The position numbers and the translations under genes were made by a program. Below are positions 1 through 10,016 of a DNA stretch of 64,000 bases, piece after piece (positions within the stretch are counted from its first letter, which is position 1; each line of letters opens with the position of its first letter). The notes below the pieces were generated by a model, which did not search any database, was not told the origin of the DNA, and saw only the letters and a list, made by a program, of their open reading frames with translations. Source of the DNA: Flavobacterium sp. N502536 (GTDB lineage Bacteria > Bacteroidota > Bacteroidia > Flavobacteriales > Flavobacteriaceae); the NCBI RefSeq assembly GCF_025947345.1, contig NZ_CP110011.1:1240001-1304000 (forward strand), given 5' to 3'.

Positions 1-1116
1 CAATTTCAACATATTAATTAAAATAAAATTGATCTCGGCTACATTTCCGGTTTGATCTGCATATGCTTTAACAATCCCTTTATCTGTATAATAATCATTT
101 TTTTCATTCCAGTTCATTTTACTCTGAACAAATTTAAAAATGATATTCAGTCTTTCATTTGGCGACTCGACATTGGTTAGTAATCGTTTAACATCTTCTA
201 ATAAAAAGTTCTTTTCATTTAGTTCTTTCCCGAAGCTTTTATCTTTAAAAATTGTAGTCGTGACACCTTCCCATGTTAATGCATAATCTTTTACAGGTTG
301 ATCCGGATAACGTACTCTTTCTAACTCATGTTGAATGGAACCTCTATAATTATCAATATTATCTACATAAGGTTCATCTGTTAAAGCCGGAATATCCTTA
401 CCCACATAAAAAGCACTAATTTGATTGTACGAAAGCACGGCTGATCTATTATAATCATCATTAAAATTCTGACTTTCGTTTATAAATTTTGCCCCTCTTT
501 CGACTTTATGATTTCCGATCAAAATAGGTTTATAAATATAATATTCCGGAATATCTGTTTTATACTCAAAATAAGATACCGGAATTTCATATTGAAAATC
601 AAAATCGGGCAATCTGACAATATTTTCAGATTTGAGAATATATTTATATTCAATAATAGAACCCACTTTTACTTTGGGTAATGTTATCGTTTTTTCATTC
701 CAAAATTGATTTACTTTTTTCTTGAAACTTCCTTGATTGTCTAGTTTTGTTTTTACAATCGATCCGTTTTCCAGATTATATGTTATAGCATTAGAAAACT
801 CTAATTTATCATCGCCTAAACTTTCATAACCAATATAAAACCGAACCTTCTGATCAGCCCACTTTAATCCTTCTCTTTTGTAAATTTTAATTTTAAATTC
901 ATACACATGATTTGCTGTAAACCCTTTGTCTTTATTGTAGGTAAAAAAAGTTCGCGCTTTTTTAAACAAAATTGTCGCTGCTGCTGCTGTATCCTTTGGA
1001 TTTGTTTTTTCTTTTAATTCAGCAATAGTTACTTTTCCAAGCTCATAATTTTGAGCTTTAACTTTTAAAACTCCAAAAAACAAAAGAAAAACTATTACTA
1101 ATTTTTCAAACTTCAT
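1..1116 (-). CDS. DUF3857 / transglutaminase-like exported protein (C-terminus cut by window edge)
   Basis: The first 372 codons are visible; the frame runs off the left edge. It begins with a hydrophobic signal peptide ending near a KAQ site, followed by a segment closely matching the next gene (ELGKVTIAELKEK compared with KLGKVSVAELEEK), so this is a tandem paralogue. The DUF3857 domain is followed by the start of a transglutaminase-like fold. Where an active transglutaminase has GDC, this protein has G-N-V-A-E-I, so the catalytic cysteine is absent. The start lies 2 bp downstream of the stop of the 1119-3131 gene, so the three paralogues are probably cotranscribed. The role is unknown; an envelope protein is likely. 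Confidence 0.8.
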   Translation of the reverse strand, partial: MKFEKLVIVFLLFFGVLKVKAQNYELGKVTIAELKEKTNPKDTAAAATILFKKARTFFTYNKDKGFTANHVYEFKIKIYKREGLKWADQKVRFYIGYESLGDDKLEFSNAITYNLENGSIVKTKLDNQGSFKKKVNQFWNEKTITLPKVKVGSIIEYKYILKSENIVRLPDFDFQYEIPVSYFEYKTDIPEYYIYKPILIGNHKVERGAKFINESQNFNDDYNRSAVLSYNQISAFYVGKDIPALTDEPYVDNIDNYRGSIQHELERVRYPDQPVKDYALTWEGVTTTIFKDKSFGKELNEKNFLLEDVKRLLTNVESPNERLNIIFKFVQSKMNWNEKNDYYTDKGIVKAYADQTGNVAEINFILINMLKL

Positions 1117-1118
1117 TT

Positions 1119-3131
1119 TTATATTCTTTTTAAAACAATTTTCTCCGTTTCTTTCGCAATCATTCCTTTGTAATATTCTTTTAACATTTCATATTGCTCC
1201 GTCGTAACGATTGCGGCATTGATTTGATGCTGAATGGTGATTTGTAAAAGATTATCGTTTGCAGCAATATTAAATTTAAAGCTGCCTAAATTATCTTCCA
1301 TATTAAAAACTACAGGGGCAGGTACTGTTTCTGCTGTAAAACCTTCCGGAATTTGAAGTGTAATATTGTATTTATCCATAAATGGGAAACCAAAATCTAC
1401 CGGATATTCTCTCACTTCCTGTTTAAATGGATTTTTGTCATTCGCAAAAAACAACATTGGACTTACATATATCTTTCCACCTATTACTTCACACAAATTA
1501 CTTCCTGTGAAAGAATACGTTTCGATAATAGGTAATAAAATATCTTTTTCATTTGTTTTTGAATACTCACTGATTTCAATTTTGTTGTTTGAATTCTCCA
1601 GTTTTTCTAAGTATTCCTCTTCTTTCAGACCCGAGATATTAGCTCTGGTAATCATCGCATTGTAATCGGTACATTGTCTTCTGGTTTTTCCGGTGACCTT
1701 GCCTTCGGGATCAACACTAAAGTTCATAAAAACAATATCATTTGATGTTTTCTTCGGCATTAAATCTACCTCTTCAGACGTTCCGTCTTTACGAATCAGT
1801 CGACCGTACCAGTTTAAGGCCCTTAGCGGTAAAACACCCGGAGTCGAGAACTTATCAGAAGCATCTAATAAAATATTCCCTTCCGGAGTCTCCACTGCTG
1901 CGATTACATAATTAAAAGCAGTTCTGTTTGGAAAAAGTGAAATCCCGTTTGAACGCGTACTCACCAAAACAGGATTTGCGGTTAATCCCGCGTAGCGCAA
2001 CATAGCGGTTAACATCAAATTAATGTCAGCAGTATTTCCCGTCTTTTCTTTGTAGGCCTTTTTAACTCCGTTTTCGGCGTAATACCCCACATAATCGTTC
2101 CATTTTACACTTCCTTTAACGTGATCCAAAACAGCTACGATTTTTTCGTCGGTTGTATTTTTTCCTTCCAGTTTCTTTTTCAAATCTTCTTCAAAATACC
2201 CTGTCTTATTTAATTCGGCACCAAAATCCTTGTAATCGTAAATCGTTTTCACAACTGCATTCCAATCCACCGAATACATTTTATACTCGGAACGCGGAAA
2301 TTTAGTCATCGATAATTCATGCTGAATACTCGATGTATAATTATCAATATTGTTTACAAAAGCTTCCTCTTTCATAGCCGGAAAATCTTTCGCTACATAA
2401 ATTGTTTTTACTTCGGTATAATCCAGTTTATCCGTAGAAAATGATGTCGAACTGTTCATCCATCCATTTCTTTCTTTACTCGTAAAAGTGATCGTCTTTA
2501 AATTTTTCTCTACGGTTACTTTAGGAAAAATATATCCTTTTTGTCTTGGATTAAACACATAATACTCCGGAATGTAGGTTGTAAACTCTGAATAATTTAC
2601 AGGAACACTGGATTGAAAATCCCACTCCCTGATAATTCGATCGCTTGGACATCTTAAAACATAACGAAATTCAATAACAGTACCTTCTTTAACATTAGGC
2701 ATTGTGATCTTTTTTTGCGCTCTGTATTTGTCGACTACTTCATCAAACACTCCATCGCTCTTTAGCTTTGTTTTTTCGATTTTCCCGCCAACTAAATTGT
2801 AGGTAACGGCATCACTAAATGCCACCTTTTCTCTAAAGTCATTCTCATTACGGTACCATACTTTTTGATTGGCCCAGTCGTATCCTTCTTTTTTATAAAT
2901 TTTAATTCGGGTTTCGACCTCTGTTACCACAACAAAACCTTCCGTCTCGTCGTATTCAATTCGCGCTGTACCTTTTCGGTACAATATCGCTGCTGTGGCT
3001 GACGAATCTTTAGGATGTACTTTTTCTTCTAATTCGGCAACAGACACTTTTCCTAGTTTAAATTCTTGTGCTGTTACTTCCGAAACAAACAACAATGCAA
3101 TAAACAAACTAAAAAATTTAATAAATTTCAT
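1119..3131 (-). CDS. DUF3857 / transglutaminase-like exported protein, catalytic Cys and His missing
   Basis: This is a 670-residue protein with a signal peptide (about residues 1-22, ending VTAQ), an N-terminal DUF3857 domain (about 50-215) and a degenerate transglutaminase-like core (about 300-430). At residues 365-370 the active-site GDC is replaced by G-N-T-A-D-I. The region expected to hold the catalytic His reads FNYV (406-409), although the acidic position in LLDAS (421-425) is kept. It is therefore probably a non-enzymatic member of the family. It lies between two paralogues at 2-4 bp spacing, which suggests one transcript and perhaps one complex. No substrate can be named. Confidence 0.85.
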   Translation of the reverse strand: MKFIKFFSLFIALLFVSEVTAQEFKLGKVSVAELEEKVHPKDSSATAAILYRKGTARIEYDETEGFVVVTEVETRIKIYKKEGYDWANQKVWYRNENDFREKVAFSDAVTYNLVGGKIEKTKLKSDGVFDEVVDKYRAQKKITMPNVKEGTVIEFRYVLRCPSDRIIREWDFQSSVPVNYSEFTTYIPEYYVFNPRQKGYIFPKVTVEKNLKTITFTSKERNGWMNSSTSFSTDKLDYTEVKTIYVAKDFPAMKEEAFVNNIDNYTSSIQHELSMTKFPRSEYKMYSVDWNAVVKTIYDYKDFGAELNKTGYFEEDLKKKLEGKNTTDEKIVAVLDHVKGSVKWNDYVGYYAENGVKKAYKEKTGNTADINLMLTAMLRYAGLTANPVLVSTRSNGISLFPNRTAFNYVIAAVETPEGNILLDASDKFSTPGVLPLRALNWYGRLIRKDGTSEEVDLMPKKTSNDIVFMNFSVDPEGKVTGKTRRQCTDYNAMITRANISGLKEEEYLEKLENSNNKIEISEYSKTNEKDILLPIIETYSFTGSNLCEVIGGKIYVSPMLFFANDKNPFKQEVREYPVDFGFPFMDKYNITLQIPEGFTAETVPAPVVFNMEDNLGSFKFNIAANDNLLQITIQHQINAAIVTTEQYEMLKEYYKGMIAKETEKIVLKRI

Positions 3132-3135
3132 TTGA

Positions 3136-5043
3136 TTAATTCTTGGTTAATATAATTTTGGCGTTATCGTTTTTTGACACCTGCTCCATAAAAAGACGGT
3201 AGTCATCGTATTCTTTATTGGAATATTTCCCTTTATTCAAAAACAGCGAACGCTTGTACAGCAGTTTATTGTTTTCTTTTTTAATGATTTCGGTTTTATA
3301 CGCTCCGAACTTTCCTTTTAATTCGAAATTTGAGGGTAAAAATTCAATCGTATAACCCGCAGGCAAATTAATTTCAATCTCATCAGCATCTAAATACCCA
3401 CGTTGAATTTGAAATGGATTTTTTCTGTTTCGGATTCTTTTTACATTCGCAGAAGTCTGATTAAAGGCGTCTACAGCAAACATCATTTTGTTTCCCGTAA
3501 TCGCAGCATAATTTGACGCGCTTAGCTGAACATCCTCGGTAAAACGTATCGTTTCTTTGTTATTGTTCAGCGTAATTTTACCCAATTTCAGATTGCTGAT
3601 ATTGTCCCAGTATTCTTTGTAGTGGGCTTCTTTTTCGGTTGGTGACAAATGCTCTGTCCTGACTCTTGAAGCATATTGAGAACCCTCTGAGTGTATGACA
3701 ATAGCACCCGAAAAATGTCCATTTTCATCGATGGTATAACTTCCTTTTTCATTTTGGGTATTGCCTTCGTCTGCATATACTTTTGTTCGCACAATTTCTG
3801 CTCCTTCAGGTTTAATAACCAATACATCTCTATCATCTGTAAAAGTTCCCTGATACCCGAAAGGATCGTCCTGACTTGTACATTCTAACCAGGTATAATG
3901 ATTTCCATTCGGAATCGATAAGATCATATGATTCCCCTGCATCGAAACAAAATCAGACTCAATGTTTGTTTTATAAGTATCTCCGTATAAAACGGTATTG
4001 TAAGACGGAACATCTACAGCTTGTAACAGTGCTTTGGTATAGTTGGTTAAAGCCTTACAGTCGCCATAACCTAAGCGGTCAACATCGGTAGCTAACATGG
4101 GTTTCCAACCACCAATCCCAACCTGAATACTCACGTATCTTGATTTTTTCTGTACAAAATCGTAAACCAGTTTTGCTTTTTTTATCGGATCTTTTTCATC
4201 CCCAACGATAGCTTTTATTTTAGCTTTGGTTTCCTCAGGTAAATCAGTGGTTCCGGAGAGTATCTTTTCAGAATACCATTTGCCAAATTCTGTCCAGTTT
4301 GTAGCCGTACCATCAACACCTTCCAAATGAAAATATTCTAATCCCATCATTGCTTTAGGGAAAAGATCTTTATAAGCCGGACTATAATCTTCTTGTTTTT
4401 GTGCTAAAATAGTACTTGCTGTATAAGAAAGCTGAGTACTACTGTCTGTTATTTTCTTTATATTGAATCCTGAAAATTGAAGTTCTTTCTTTTTAAATCC
4501 TAAATCAGCAGGATAGACAACATTGAGAACTGCTTTTTCAGTACTGGTATAAAATCCTTTTAAAGGCATCCAGCTTGGAATAAAAGCAGTTGAAGAAGTC
4601 TGAACCTCGCTATTAAATTCAACCGTAAAAGGATATGAAATCGGGGTATAATCTAAATATACAACCCGGCTGTCAGAAAACAGAGTACTTCCTCCAACAA
4701 CACTCTGATCTTTAAAATCTTTTCTTTTAATTCTTTTGATTTCTTTACCAAGAGCGTCATAAATTGTTGCTTCAATACTTTTAACCGAAGTTGATTTATC
4801 GTAATATTCGTAAGCCTGTATTGCGCTGGCCCCTTTTTCGTTTAAAACGGTTACAACCCGATGATTTTTAGTAGTCATACTTCGTTGCGAAAGTATCGCT
4901 ATATCGATCTGATCGAAACGAACTACCGCATTGGCATTTTCTTTAAGGCTATCGGCTATTGCAGCCACAGCATATTCGCTTTTTTGAGCGGAAGAAATAA
5001 GGGTAAACAGGCAAAAAAATAAGGTAAGAACCAGGCTTTTCAT
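3136..5043 (-). CDS. DUF3857 / transglutaminase-like exported protein with intact catalytic Cys and His
   Basis: This is a 635-residue protein with a signal peptide (1-19, SSAQ), a DUF3857 domain (about 50-220) and a transglutaminase-like core (about 275-395). It keeps the canonical motif LGYGDCKALT with Cys329, a plausible His in GNHMIL (His372) and an acidic residue in WLEC (387). It is thus the only one of the three tandem paralogues that looks enzymatically competent. It is the first gene of the group, and the next gene starts 4 bp after its stop. The domain is also used by cysteine proteases, so protein crosslinking should not be assumed. A periplasmic or surface location is inferred from the signal peptide. 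Confidence 0.85.
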   Translation of the reverse strand: MKSLVLTLFFCLFTLISSAQKSEYAVAAIADSLKENANAVVRFDQIDIAILSQRSMTTKNHRVVTVLNEKGASAIQAYEYYDKSTSVKSIEATIYDALGKEIKRIKRKDFKDQSVVGGSTLFSDSRVVYLDYTPISYPFTVEFNSEVQTSSTAFIPSWMPLKGFYTSTEKAVLNVVYPADLGFKKKELQFSGFNIKKITDSSTQLSYTASTILAQKQEDYSPAYKDLFPKAMMGLEYFHLEGVDGTATNWTEFGKWYSEKILSGTTDLPEETKAKIKAIVGDEKDPIKKAKLVYDFVQKKSRYVSIQVGIGGWKPMLATDVDRLGYGDCKALTNYTKALLQAVDVPSYNTVLYGDTYKTNIESDFVSMQGNHMILSIPNGNHYTWLECTSQDDPFGYQGTFTDDRDVLVIKPEGAEIVRTKVYADEGNTQNEKGSYTIDENGHFSGAIVIHSEGSQYASRVRTEHLSPTEKEAHYKEYWDNISNLKLGKITLNNNKETIRFTEDVQLSASNYAAITGNKMMFAVDAFNQTSANVKRIRNRKNPFQIQRGYLDADEIEINLPAGYTIEFLPSNFELKGKFGAYKTEIIKKENNKLLYKRSLFLNKGKYSNKEYDDYRLFMEQVSKNDNAKIILTKN

Positions 5044-5108
5044 TTAGTCAGTAATTTCGTCAAATATATATTTTTTTTAGAAATTCTTAACATTCGTCTA
5101 ATATTTTT

Positions 5109-5561
5109 TTAATCTCTGTTTTTACTGTCGATCAAAATGGTTACTGGCCCATCATTAAGGAGATTAACTTTCATATCGGCACCAAAAATTCCGGCCTGTA
5201 CTTTTTTGTTGAATTCCTTTTCCAGAGATTGTAAAAAACGCTCATACATCGGGATGGCAAAGTCTGGTTTTGCAGCTTTTATATACGAAGGGCGGTTTCC
5301 TTTTTTGGTAGAAGCATGAAGCGTAAATTGGCTCACGACAATAATATCTCCATCGATATCCTGAACCGAGCAATTCATGACATCATTTTCGTCTGCAAAA
5401 ATTCTCATCTTAATGATTTTCCCCACCAGCCAATCAATATCCTCCTGATTGTCGGCGTCTTCAATTCCGAGCAGAATTAATAAGCCTCTTTGAATATCGG
5501 CTACTTTTTGATGATCGACTGTTACTGATGCTTCCGAAACTCTTTGCAGAACTATTCTCAT
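5109..5561 (-). CDS. dtd: D-aminoacyl-tRNA deacylase
   Basis: This is a 150-residue cytoplasmic protein matching Dtd over its whole length. It begins MRIVLQRVSEASV and carries the two family signatures, SQFTL(H)A near residue 77 and NDGPVT near 135, the latter including the Gly-Pro pair of the active site. Dtd hydrolyses D-amino acids, and achiral glycine, from mischarged tRNA. It lies downstream of rsgA on the same strand, 72 bp apart. That gap contains a short inverted repeat (ATAAATTGT/ACAATTTAT). Family assignment is secure from motifs and length. Confidence 0.95.
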   Translation of the reverse strand: MRIVLQRVSEASVTVDHQKVADIQRGLLILLGIEDADNQEDIDWLVGKIIKMRIFADENDVMNCSVQDIDGDIIVVSQFTLHASTKKGNRPSYIKAAKPDFAIPMYERFLQSLEKEFNKKVQAGIFGADMKVNLLNDGPVTILIDSKNRD

Positions 5562-5633
5562 TTGAATTATGAATTATAAATTGTGTTGACAATATAACAT
5601 TCTCATACATAATTAACAATTTATAATTAACAA

Positions 5634-6611
5634 TTATTTCCTCAACTCATCACTTGCTTTTCGATCTTCGTCATAAGAATCGGTACGATAGTTTTCATCA
5701 TCTCCTTCGAGTATTTTCAAATAACTATTGTAACGTGACCAGGCAATCTCATCACGCTCTAAAGCCGCTTTGATCGCGCAATGCGGTTCTTCTTTATGCA
5801 AACAGTTGTTAAATTTACATTGATCTTTTAGTCTGAAAAACTCGGGAAAATAACCGCTTATTTCAGAAGGTTCCATATCAACAATTCCGAACCCTTTAAT
5901 TCCAGGTGTATCGATAATTTTTGCATTAAAAGACAAATCATACATTTCGGCAAAAGTGGTGGTATGCTGCCCTTGTTTGCTGGCCTCCGAAATGGTTTTG
6001 GTTTTAAGATGCAAAGAAGGTTCCATTGCATTTACCAAAGTCGATTTTCCCACACCCGAATGTCCGGAAAACATACTGACTTTGCCTATCATCATTTCTT
6101 TTAGCTCTTCAACACCTTTCATTTCTGTGGAAGAAACACGAAGGCATTGGTAACCTATTTGCTGATACACATATTGCATGTACAATTGATCTTCAAGTGT
6201 GGCTTCATCAAAAGTATCTATTTTATTAAAAACCAAAATGGTTTCGATATTATAGGCTTCGGCAGTAACCAAAAAACGATCAATAAAATTAAAGGTAGTG
6301 GGTGGATTATTGATCGTAATCAATAAAAAGACACGATCGATATTAGACGCGATAATATGCATTTGATGCGACAAATTAACCGATTTACGAACGATATAAT
6401 TTTTTCTTTCGTGAATATTAAAAATCGTTCCGGTTACAGCATCTGAGGTTTCTTCCAGTTCATAATCGACAATATCACCTACAGCTATAGGATTAGTACT
6501 TTTAATACCTTTCATCCTAAACTTCCCTTTCATACGGCATTCTATAAAATCGCCATTTTCTGATTTTACAGTGTACCAACTTCCTGTAGATTTATATACG
6601 AGTCCTGTCAT
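5634..6611 (-). CDS. rsgA: Small ribosomal subunit biogenesis GTPase RsgA
   Basis: This 325-residue protein has the circularly permuted GTPase order typical of RsgA/YjeQ: an N-terminal OB-fold (about 1-70), then G4 (VFNKID), then the P-loop GHSGVGKST, then G3 (DTPG). A C-terminal zinc-binding segment contains CKFNNC followed by HKEEPHC. It acts in late 30S maturation as a GTPase that releases immature subunits. It is followed by dtd. Neighbouring the aromatic amino acid operon appears to be a common flavobacterial arrangement, though here a VIT-domain gene lies between them. Confidence 0.95.
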   Translation of the reverse strand: MTGLVYKSTGSWYTVKSENGDFIECRMKGKFRMKGIKSTNPIAVGDIVDYELEETSDAVTGTIFNIHERKNYIVRKSVNLSHQMHIIASNIDRVFLLITINNPPTTFNFIDRFLVTAEAYNIETILVFNKIDTFDEATLEDQLYMQYVYQQIGYQCLRVSSTEMKGVEELKEMMIGKVSMFSGHSGVGKSTLVNAMEPSLHLKTKTISEASKQGQHTTTFAEMYDLSFNAKIIDTPGIKGFGIVDMEPSEISGYFPEFFRLKDQCKFNNCLHKEEPHCAIKAALERDEIAWSRYNSYLKILEGDDENYRTDSYDEDRKASDELRK

Positions 6612-6659
6612 TCTTTAATTTTAGATTGCTGATTTTAGTTTTTAGATTACACTTTGAAC

Positions 6660-6716
6660 TAAAAAATAAAAGGCAAAATTACGTTTTTAGAATTGAACAA
6701 CGCAACTTCGCCTTTT
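6660..6716 (-). terminator. Intrinsic terminator of the VIT-domain gene
   Basis: On the minus strand a 16-bp stem (arms at 6701-6716 and 6668-6683) includes three G-U pairs. It has a 17-nt loop and is followed by an A/T-rich tail with a T run (plus-strand A run at 6661-6667). It lies about 30 bp after the stop codon of the large VIT gene. Confidence 0.75.
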
Positions 6717-6748
6717 AAAATTAAAGACTTACCCTTAATTTGAAAGAT

Positions 6749-9700
6749 TTACCAGCTAATTTCGGCCAAAATCTCATTCTCTTTAACTTTTCCCAACTGA
6801 ATCGTTTTTAAAGTTCGGGATGTTTTTCCAGCCTTAGTGGTATAAATTTCAACCATAATTGTGGCCGGACCATCCTCTGTTAGTTTCGTTTCTCCAAAAT
6901 AATTGGTTTTAATCTGATACTTTCCTTTCACCGCATTTCGAATTAAATATTGTTCCGGACCATAACCTTGCGTGAAATCTTTAGAAAATCTTCCTCCAAT
7001 TTGTGTTGAAGTGTGACTGTAATAACATTCCTCATTCGTTGGCTCGATAATATGAAGATCTAAATCGACATCCATTAAATTCCAGTTCATGATAATTCGG
7101 ATATCCACCGGCATTTTCGCGAGGTATTTCTTGTCTAACTTGCCTGTTTTTATTCCTTTATGTTCTGTTGTCAAACGGTTAACATCCATTAAAATAATAT
7201 CTTCCACACCTTCATACTGCCCGCTCATTTCCCCATAATAATTTACTTCCAGAGCTTTAATTAACTGATCAAAAGCTTCCTGATATTTTCCGGCATCTTC
7301 CAGTGCCAAAGCATAATCTCTCAAACTTTGTGGTTCATGAACACGCCATTTTGCCACCTGTTTTGCGGTAAACACAGCATCATCATAGTCCTTCCATTGG
7401 CGTAAGGTATAGGTAAGTGTTTTATAAAGCTGATGATTCTCTAAACCTAAATCGGCAATATTGCTAAGCACCAACAATGCTTTTTTAACGTCCCCCTGAT
7501 TGTAAAAGAAATGGGCCACATCAAAATAAAAACTCGGGTTTCTTTCCTGTGCTTTTCTTAGTTCCAAATACAAATCGTACTGTTTTTCTTTTGGAGCTTT
7601 GGCTAAAGCTTTCAAATACAATCGGTCCGGATTCCAGATTTTGTCATCCTTTTTTAAATCACCTTCATAACCATTTGAAAAATTCAAACTTAAAGTATCG
7701 GTTACTGAATGATTAAGTCTTACTCCTCCTGTATTGGGTGCTTGCTGAATCGGAACTCCTTCTACTTTTCCTGCAAGTGTCTGTACCAAATTATTTGTAA
7801 CTCCCGGCACAACTGATTCTCTTATTAAAACATCTTCAGAAATTACTTCACGCCCAACTTTTTTATCTTTGATTTCTTCTATTACTCTTTCAGACGCTCC
7901 TGCCACCACAGGCGTAACAAGTTTCATCTGATCTACTTTTGGCGCAGCTGGCGGAGAAGCAGAACTATATACAATGTTATCTTCCACAATTTCCACTGCC
8001 CGTCCTGCTCCAACGGGTTCGTCTACCGCTAAAACAGCATCAGGATCACCTTTAATTCTTTGATTTGCATTCTTCTTTTTGTATTTAGCAAAAGCCTGTA
8101 AACTCGTTTTAACATCTTTTTTCCACCAGCTATTTAGTCCGTCAAAATAACTTTCAATACTCTCCCAGTTACTTTTTTGTTGCGCCAAAGTACTATCGTG
8201 CTCCTGTTTTTTAATTCGGTCAAACTCGGCACGCAATTCAGCCGGTGGTATAATATCATAGGAAATGTAATCGCGGATATCTTCCAGAACAATCAGTGAA
8301 GTATTTTTCGTTATAATTCCGTATTTCTTACCCAGAAGTTCTATTTCGTCAACATTTTTTTCATATTCAAAATCAAGATTGGCTATTTTTTTCTGCGCCC
8401 AGAGCTTTTCAATATTTACATCATTGGTGTTCTGAATGGCAGCATCTAAAGTGATTTTTCGCTCTAATACCGCTTCATTATTATACCCAAATAACAAGGT
8501 AATTTCATTTTTTGGATTTAACGAAATCCCCGAAAAACTAAAATTTCCCGAAACCGAAGTTCCTTCTATCGGAAATAAATCGGTTACCGTTAAATTCTCT
8601 TTTATCCCCAAAAATTTCAAATTCGTATGCAGCAGTTTATCTAAGGCTTTATCAACATTAATCTGGTTTAAATTGATAAAATCACCAGCGGTCTGCATTG
8701 CCGAATAATTTAAAAAAGTAAAATCAGCCGAAACCGAAGAGGTAATGGTATAAATTGATTTTTTAGTTTTCGGCAGGACATTTTCACTCAAAGAAGATAA
8801 TCCGTCTGTAAAAAACAAATATTCATCCTCACCGGCAAAACTGAGTTTCGAAAAACGGGTTCCTCCATCGTATTTTGTTTTTTCTAAAACGGCTTTCAAA
8901 GCCTCCCAATTTCCGTTGGAGACGATATACTCCTGTTGTTTTTCGAAAGTATAATTCAAAAAGTAAAGGGTAACTTTTGTGTTTTTTATTTTCTGGAAAT
9001 AAGCATTTAACAAATCCAGTTCCTTTTTTAAATCTCTATTCTGACAGCTCAGTGAGTTATCCCAAATTAAACCAATCGAAGCCGGTGCTTTTTTCACTGT
9101 TCTATTGCCTTGTACAAAAGTGTTTCCATAAAAATAATGCTGCCCGCCAACATCTTGCATCAAAACATTTGGGATGCTTTGCTGTAAAGGGATTTTAAGA
9201 ACTATTTTTTCTGCGGGCTGATAGTTTTCTTTTTTGATGGAAGCCTGAAAAGACTGCTCCCATTTTGAAAAAGTAATTTCATTTCCTGAATTCTCCGCAA
9301 CAGTTGGGGCCGTTGCAGCTCCTAAAACCGCTACCTTAATTTCAAACTGATCTATTTTTTTCGGGAAACGGCTCATCAATTGATACGCCAGATTGTCTTT
9401 ATCAAAAGCCGAAAGTTCTTCTTCGTAACCAATAATCACGGTACGTTCTCCATTTGGCAGCAACGGATAAATTCTGGTTCTAAAATTATTTCCTTCCACT
9501 TTCTCTAACAATCCCGGATCAACACGACGGTGTTCGATGGCTTCAAAAACCTGTTTGCCTTTATTTTTATTTACCGGAACTGCCTCACGCATTTTTCCGT
9601 TGATATCAATCGCATATCGGGAAACCGAAACATTTTCCGGCAACGGAAAAATAAGCTCCGCTTCCATCTGACGGGTTCCTGAATTAAAAAAGTGCATCTC

Positions 9701-9904
9701 GGCCGTGGTATAGGCAATGTTTCCGACCACTTTTACATTGACGAAAAGTTTATTCATTCTCACTTTTTCGGCATCCTCTCCTTTAACGGTTAGTTCCGGA
9801 CTTTGTGCTAAAGCTTTTGTTCCAATAAACAGGAAGAAAAAAAACAACACATTCAGATTCATTCGAAAAAAGCCCGACGCAGACGAAAACAATTTTGACT
9901 TCAT
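6749..9904 (-). CDS. VIT and vWA domain protein with TPR-like region and C-terminal DUF2135
   Basis: This is a 1051-residue exported protein. After the signal peptide (ending TKALAQ) comes a VIT domain (about 25-150), a vWA-like domain (about 270-440), a linker, a helical TPR-like region (about 780-930) and a C-terminal DUF2135 domain containing MNWNLMDVDLDLHIIEP. Between the vWA part and the TPR part, about residues 697-728, lies VTNNLVQTLAGKVEGVPIQ, which resembles the start of a TonB receptor plug domain. I chose the ATG at 9904; an ATG at 9862 gives a more compact signal peptide and fits better with a possible promoter just upstream (TTTG, 21 bp, TAAATTTT). Its function is unknown, but VIT/vWA proteins usually act in protein-protein interaction at the envelope. 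It is separated by terminators from both neighbours. Confidence 0.8.
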   Translation of the reverse strand: MKSKLFSSASGFFRMNLNVLFFFFLFIGTKALAQSPELTVKGEDAEKVRMNKLFVNVKVVGNIAYTTAEMHFFNSGTRQMEAELIFPLPENVSVSRYAIDINGKMREAVPVNKNKGKQVFEAIEHRRVDPGLLEKVEGNNFRTRIYPLLPNGERTVIIGYEEELSAFDKDNLAYQLMSRFPKKIDQFEIKVAVLGAATAPTVAENSGNEITFSKWEQSFQASIKKENYQPAEKIVLKIPLQQSIPNVLMQDVGGQHYFYGNTFVQGNRTVKKAPASIGLIWDNSLSCQNRDLKKELDLLNAYFQKIKNTKVTLYFLNYTFEKQQEYIVSNGNWEALKAVLEKTKYDGGTRFSKLSFAGEDEYLFFTDGLSSLSENVLPKTKKSIYTITSSVSADFTFLNYSAMQTAGDFINLNQINVDKALDKLLHTNLKFLGIKENLTVTDLFPIEGTSVSGNFSFSGISLNPKNEITLLFGYNNEAVLERKITLDAAIQNTNDVNIEKLWAQKKIANLDFEYEKNVDEIELLGKKYGIITKNTSLIVLEDIRDYISYDIIPPAELRAEFDRIKKQEHDSTLAQQKSNWESIESYFDGLNSWWKKDVKTSLQAFAKYKKKNANQRIKGDPDAVLAVDEPVGAGRAVEIVEDNIVYSSASPPAAPKVDQMKLVTPVVAGASERVIEEIKDKKVGREVISEDVLIRESVVPGVTNNLVQTLAGKVEGVPIQQAPNTGGVRLNHSVTDTLSLNFSNGYEGDLKKDDKIWNPDRLYLKALAKAPKEKQYDLYLELRKAQERNPSFYFDVAHFFYNQGDVKKALLVLSNIADLGLENHQLYKTLTYTLRQWKDYDDAVFTAKQVAKWRVHEPQSLRDYALALEDAGKYQEAFDQLIKALEVNYYGEMSGQYEGVEDIILMDVNRLTTEHKGIKTGKLDKKYLAKMPVDIRIIMNWNLMDVDLDLHIIEPTNEECYYSHTSTQIGGRFSKDFTQGYGPEQYLIRNAVKGKYQIKTNYFGETKLTEDGPATIMVEIYTTKAGKTSRTLKTIQLGKVKENEILAEISW

Positions 9905-9978
9905 GACACAAAAATTTAGGTTTATAATAGTATAGAGCACAAAAAACTTCAAAAGGTTGGGAAGGTACTATATATTTC

Positions 9979-10016
9979 AAAAAAAAATCTCCAAAGCCCG
10001 AAAGCAAAGGAGATTT
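9979..10016 (-). terminator. Intrinsic terminator of the aromatic amino acid operon
   Basis: AAATCTCC (9985-9992) pairs with GGAGATTT (10009-10016). On the minus strand the stem is followed by a run of eight to nine T. It lies about 105 bp after the stop of the DAHP synthase gene and before the VIT gene, so it ends the operon. Confidence 0.75.
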
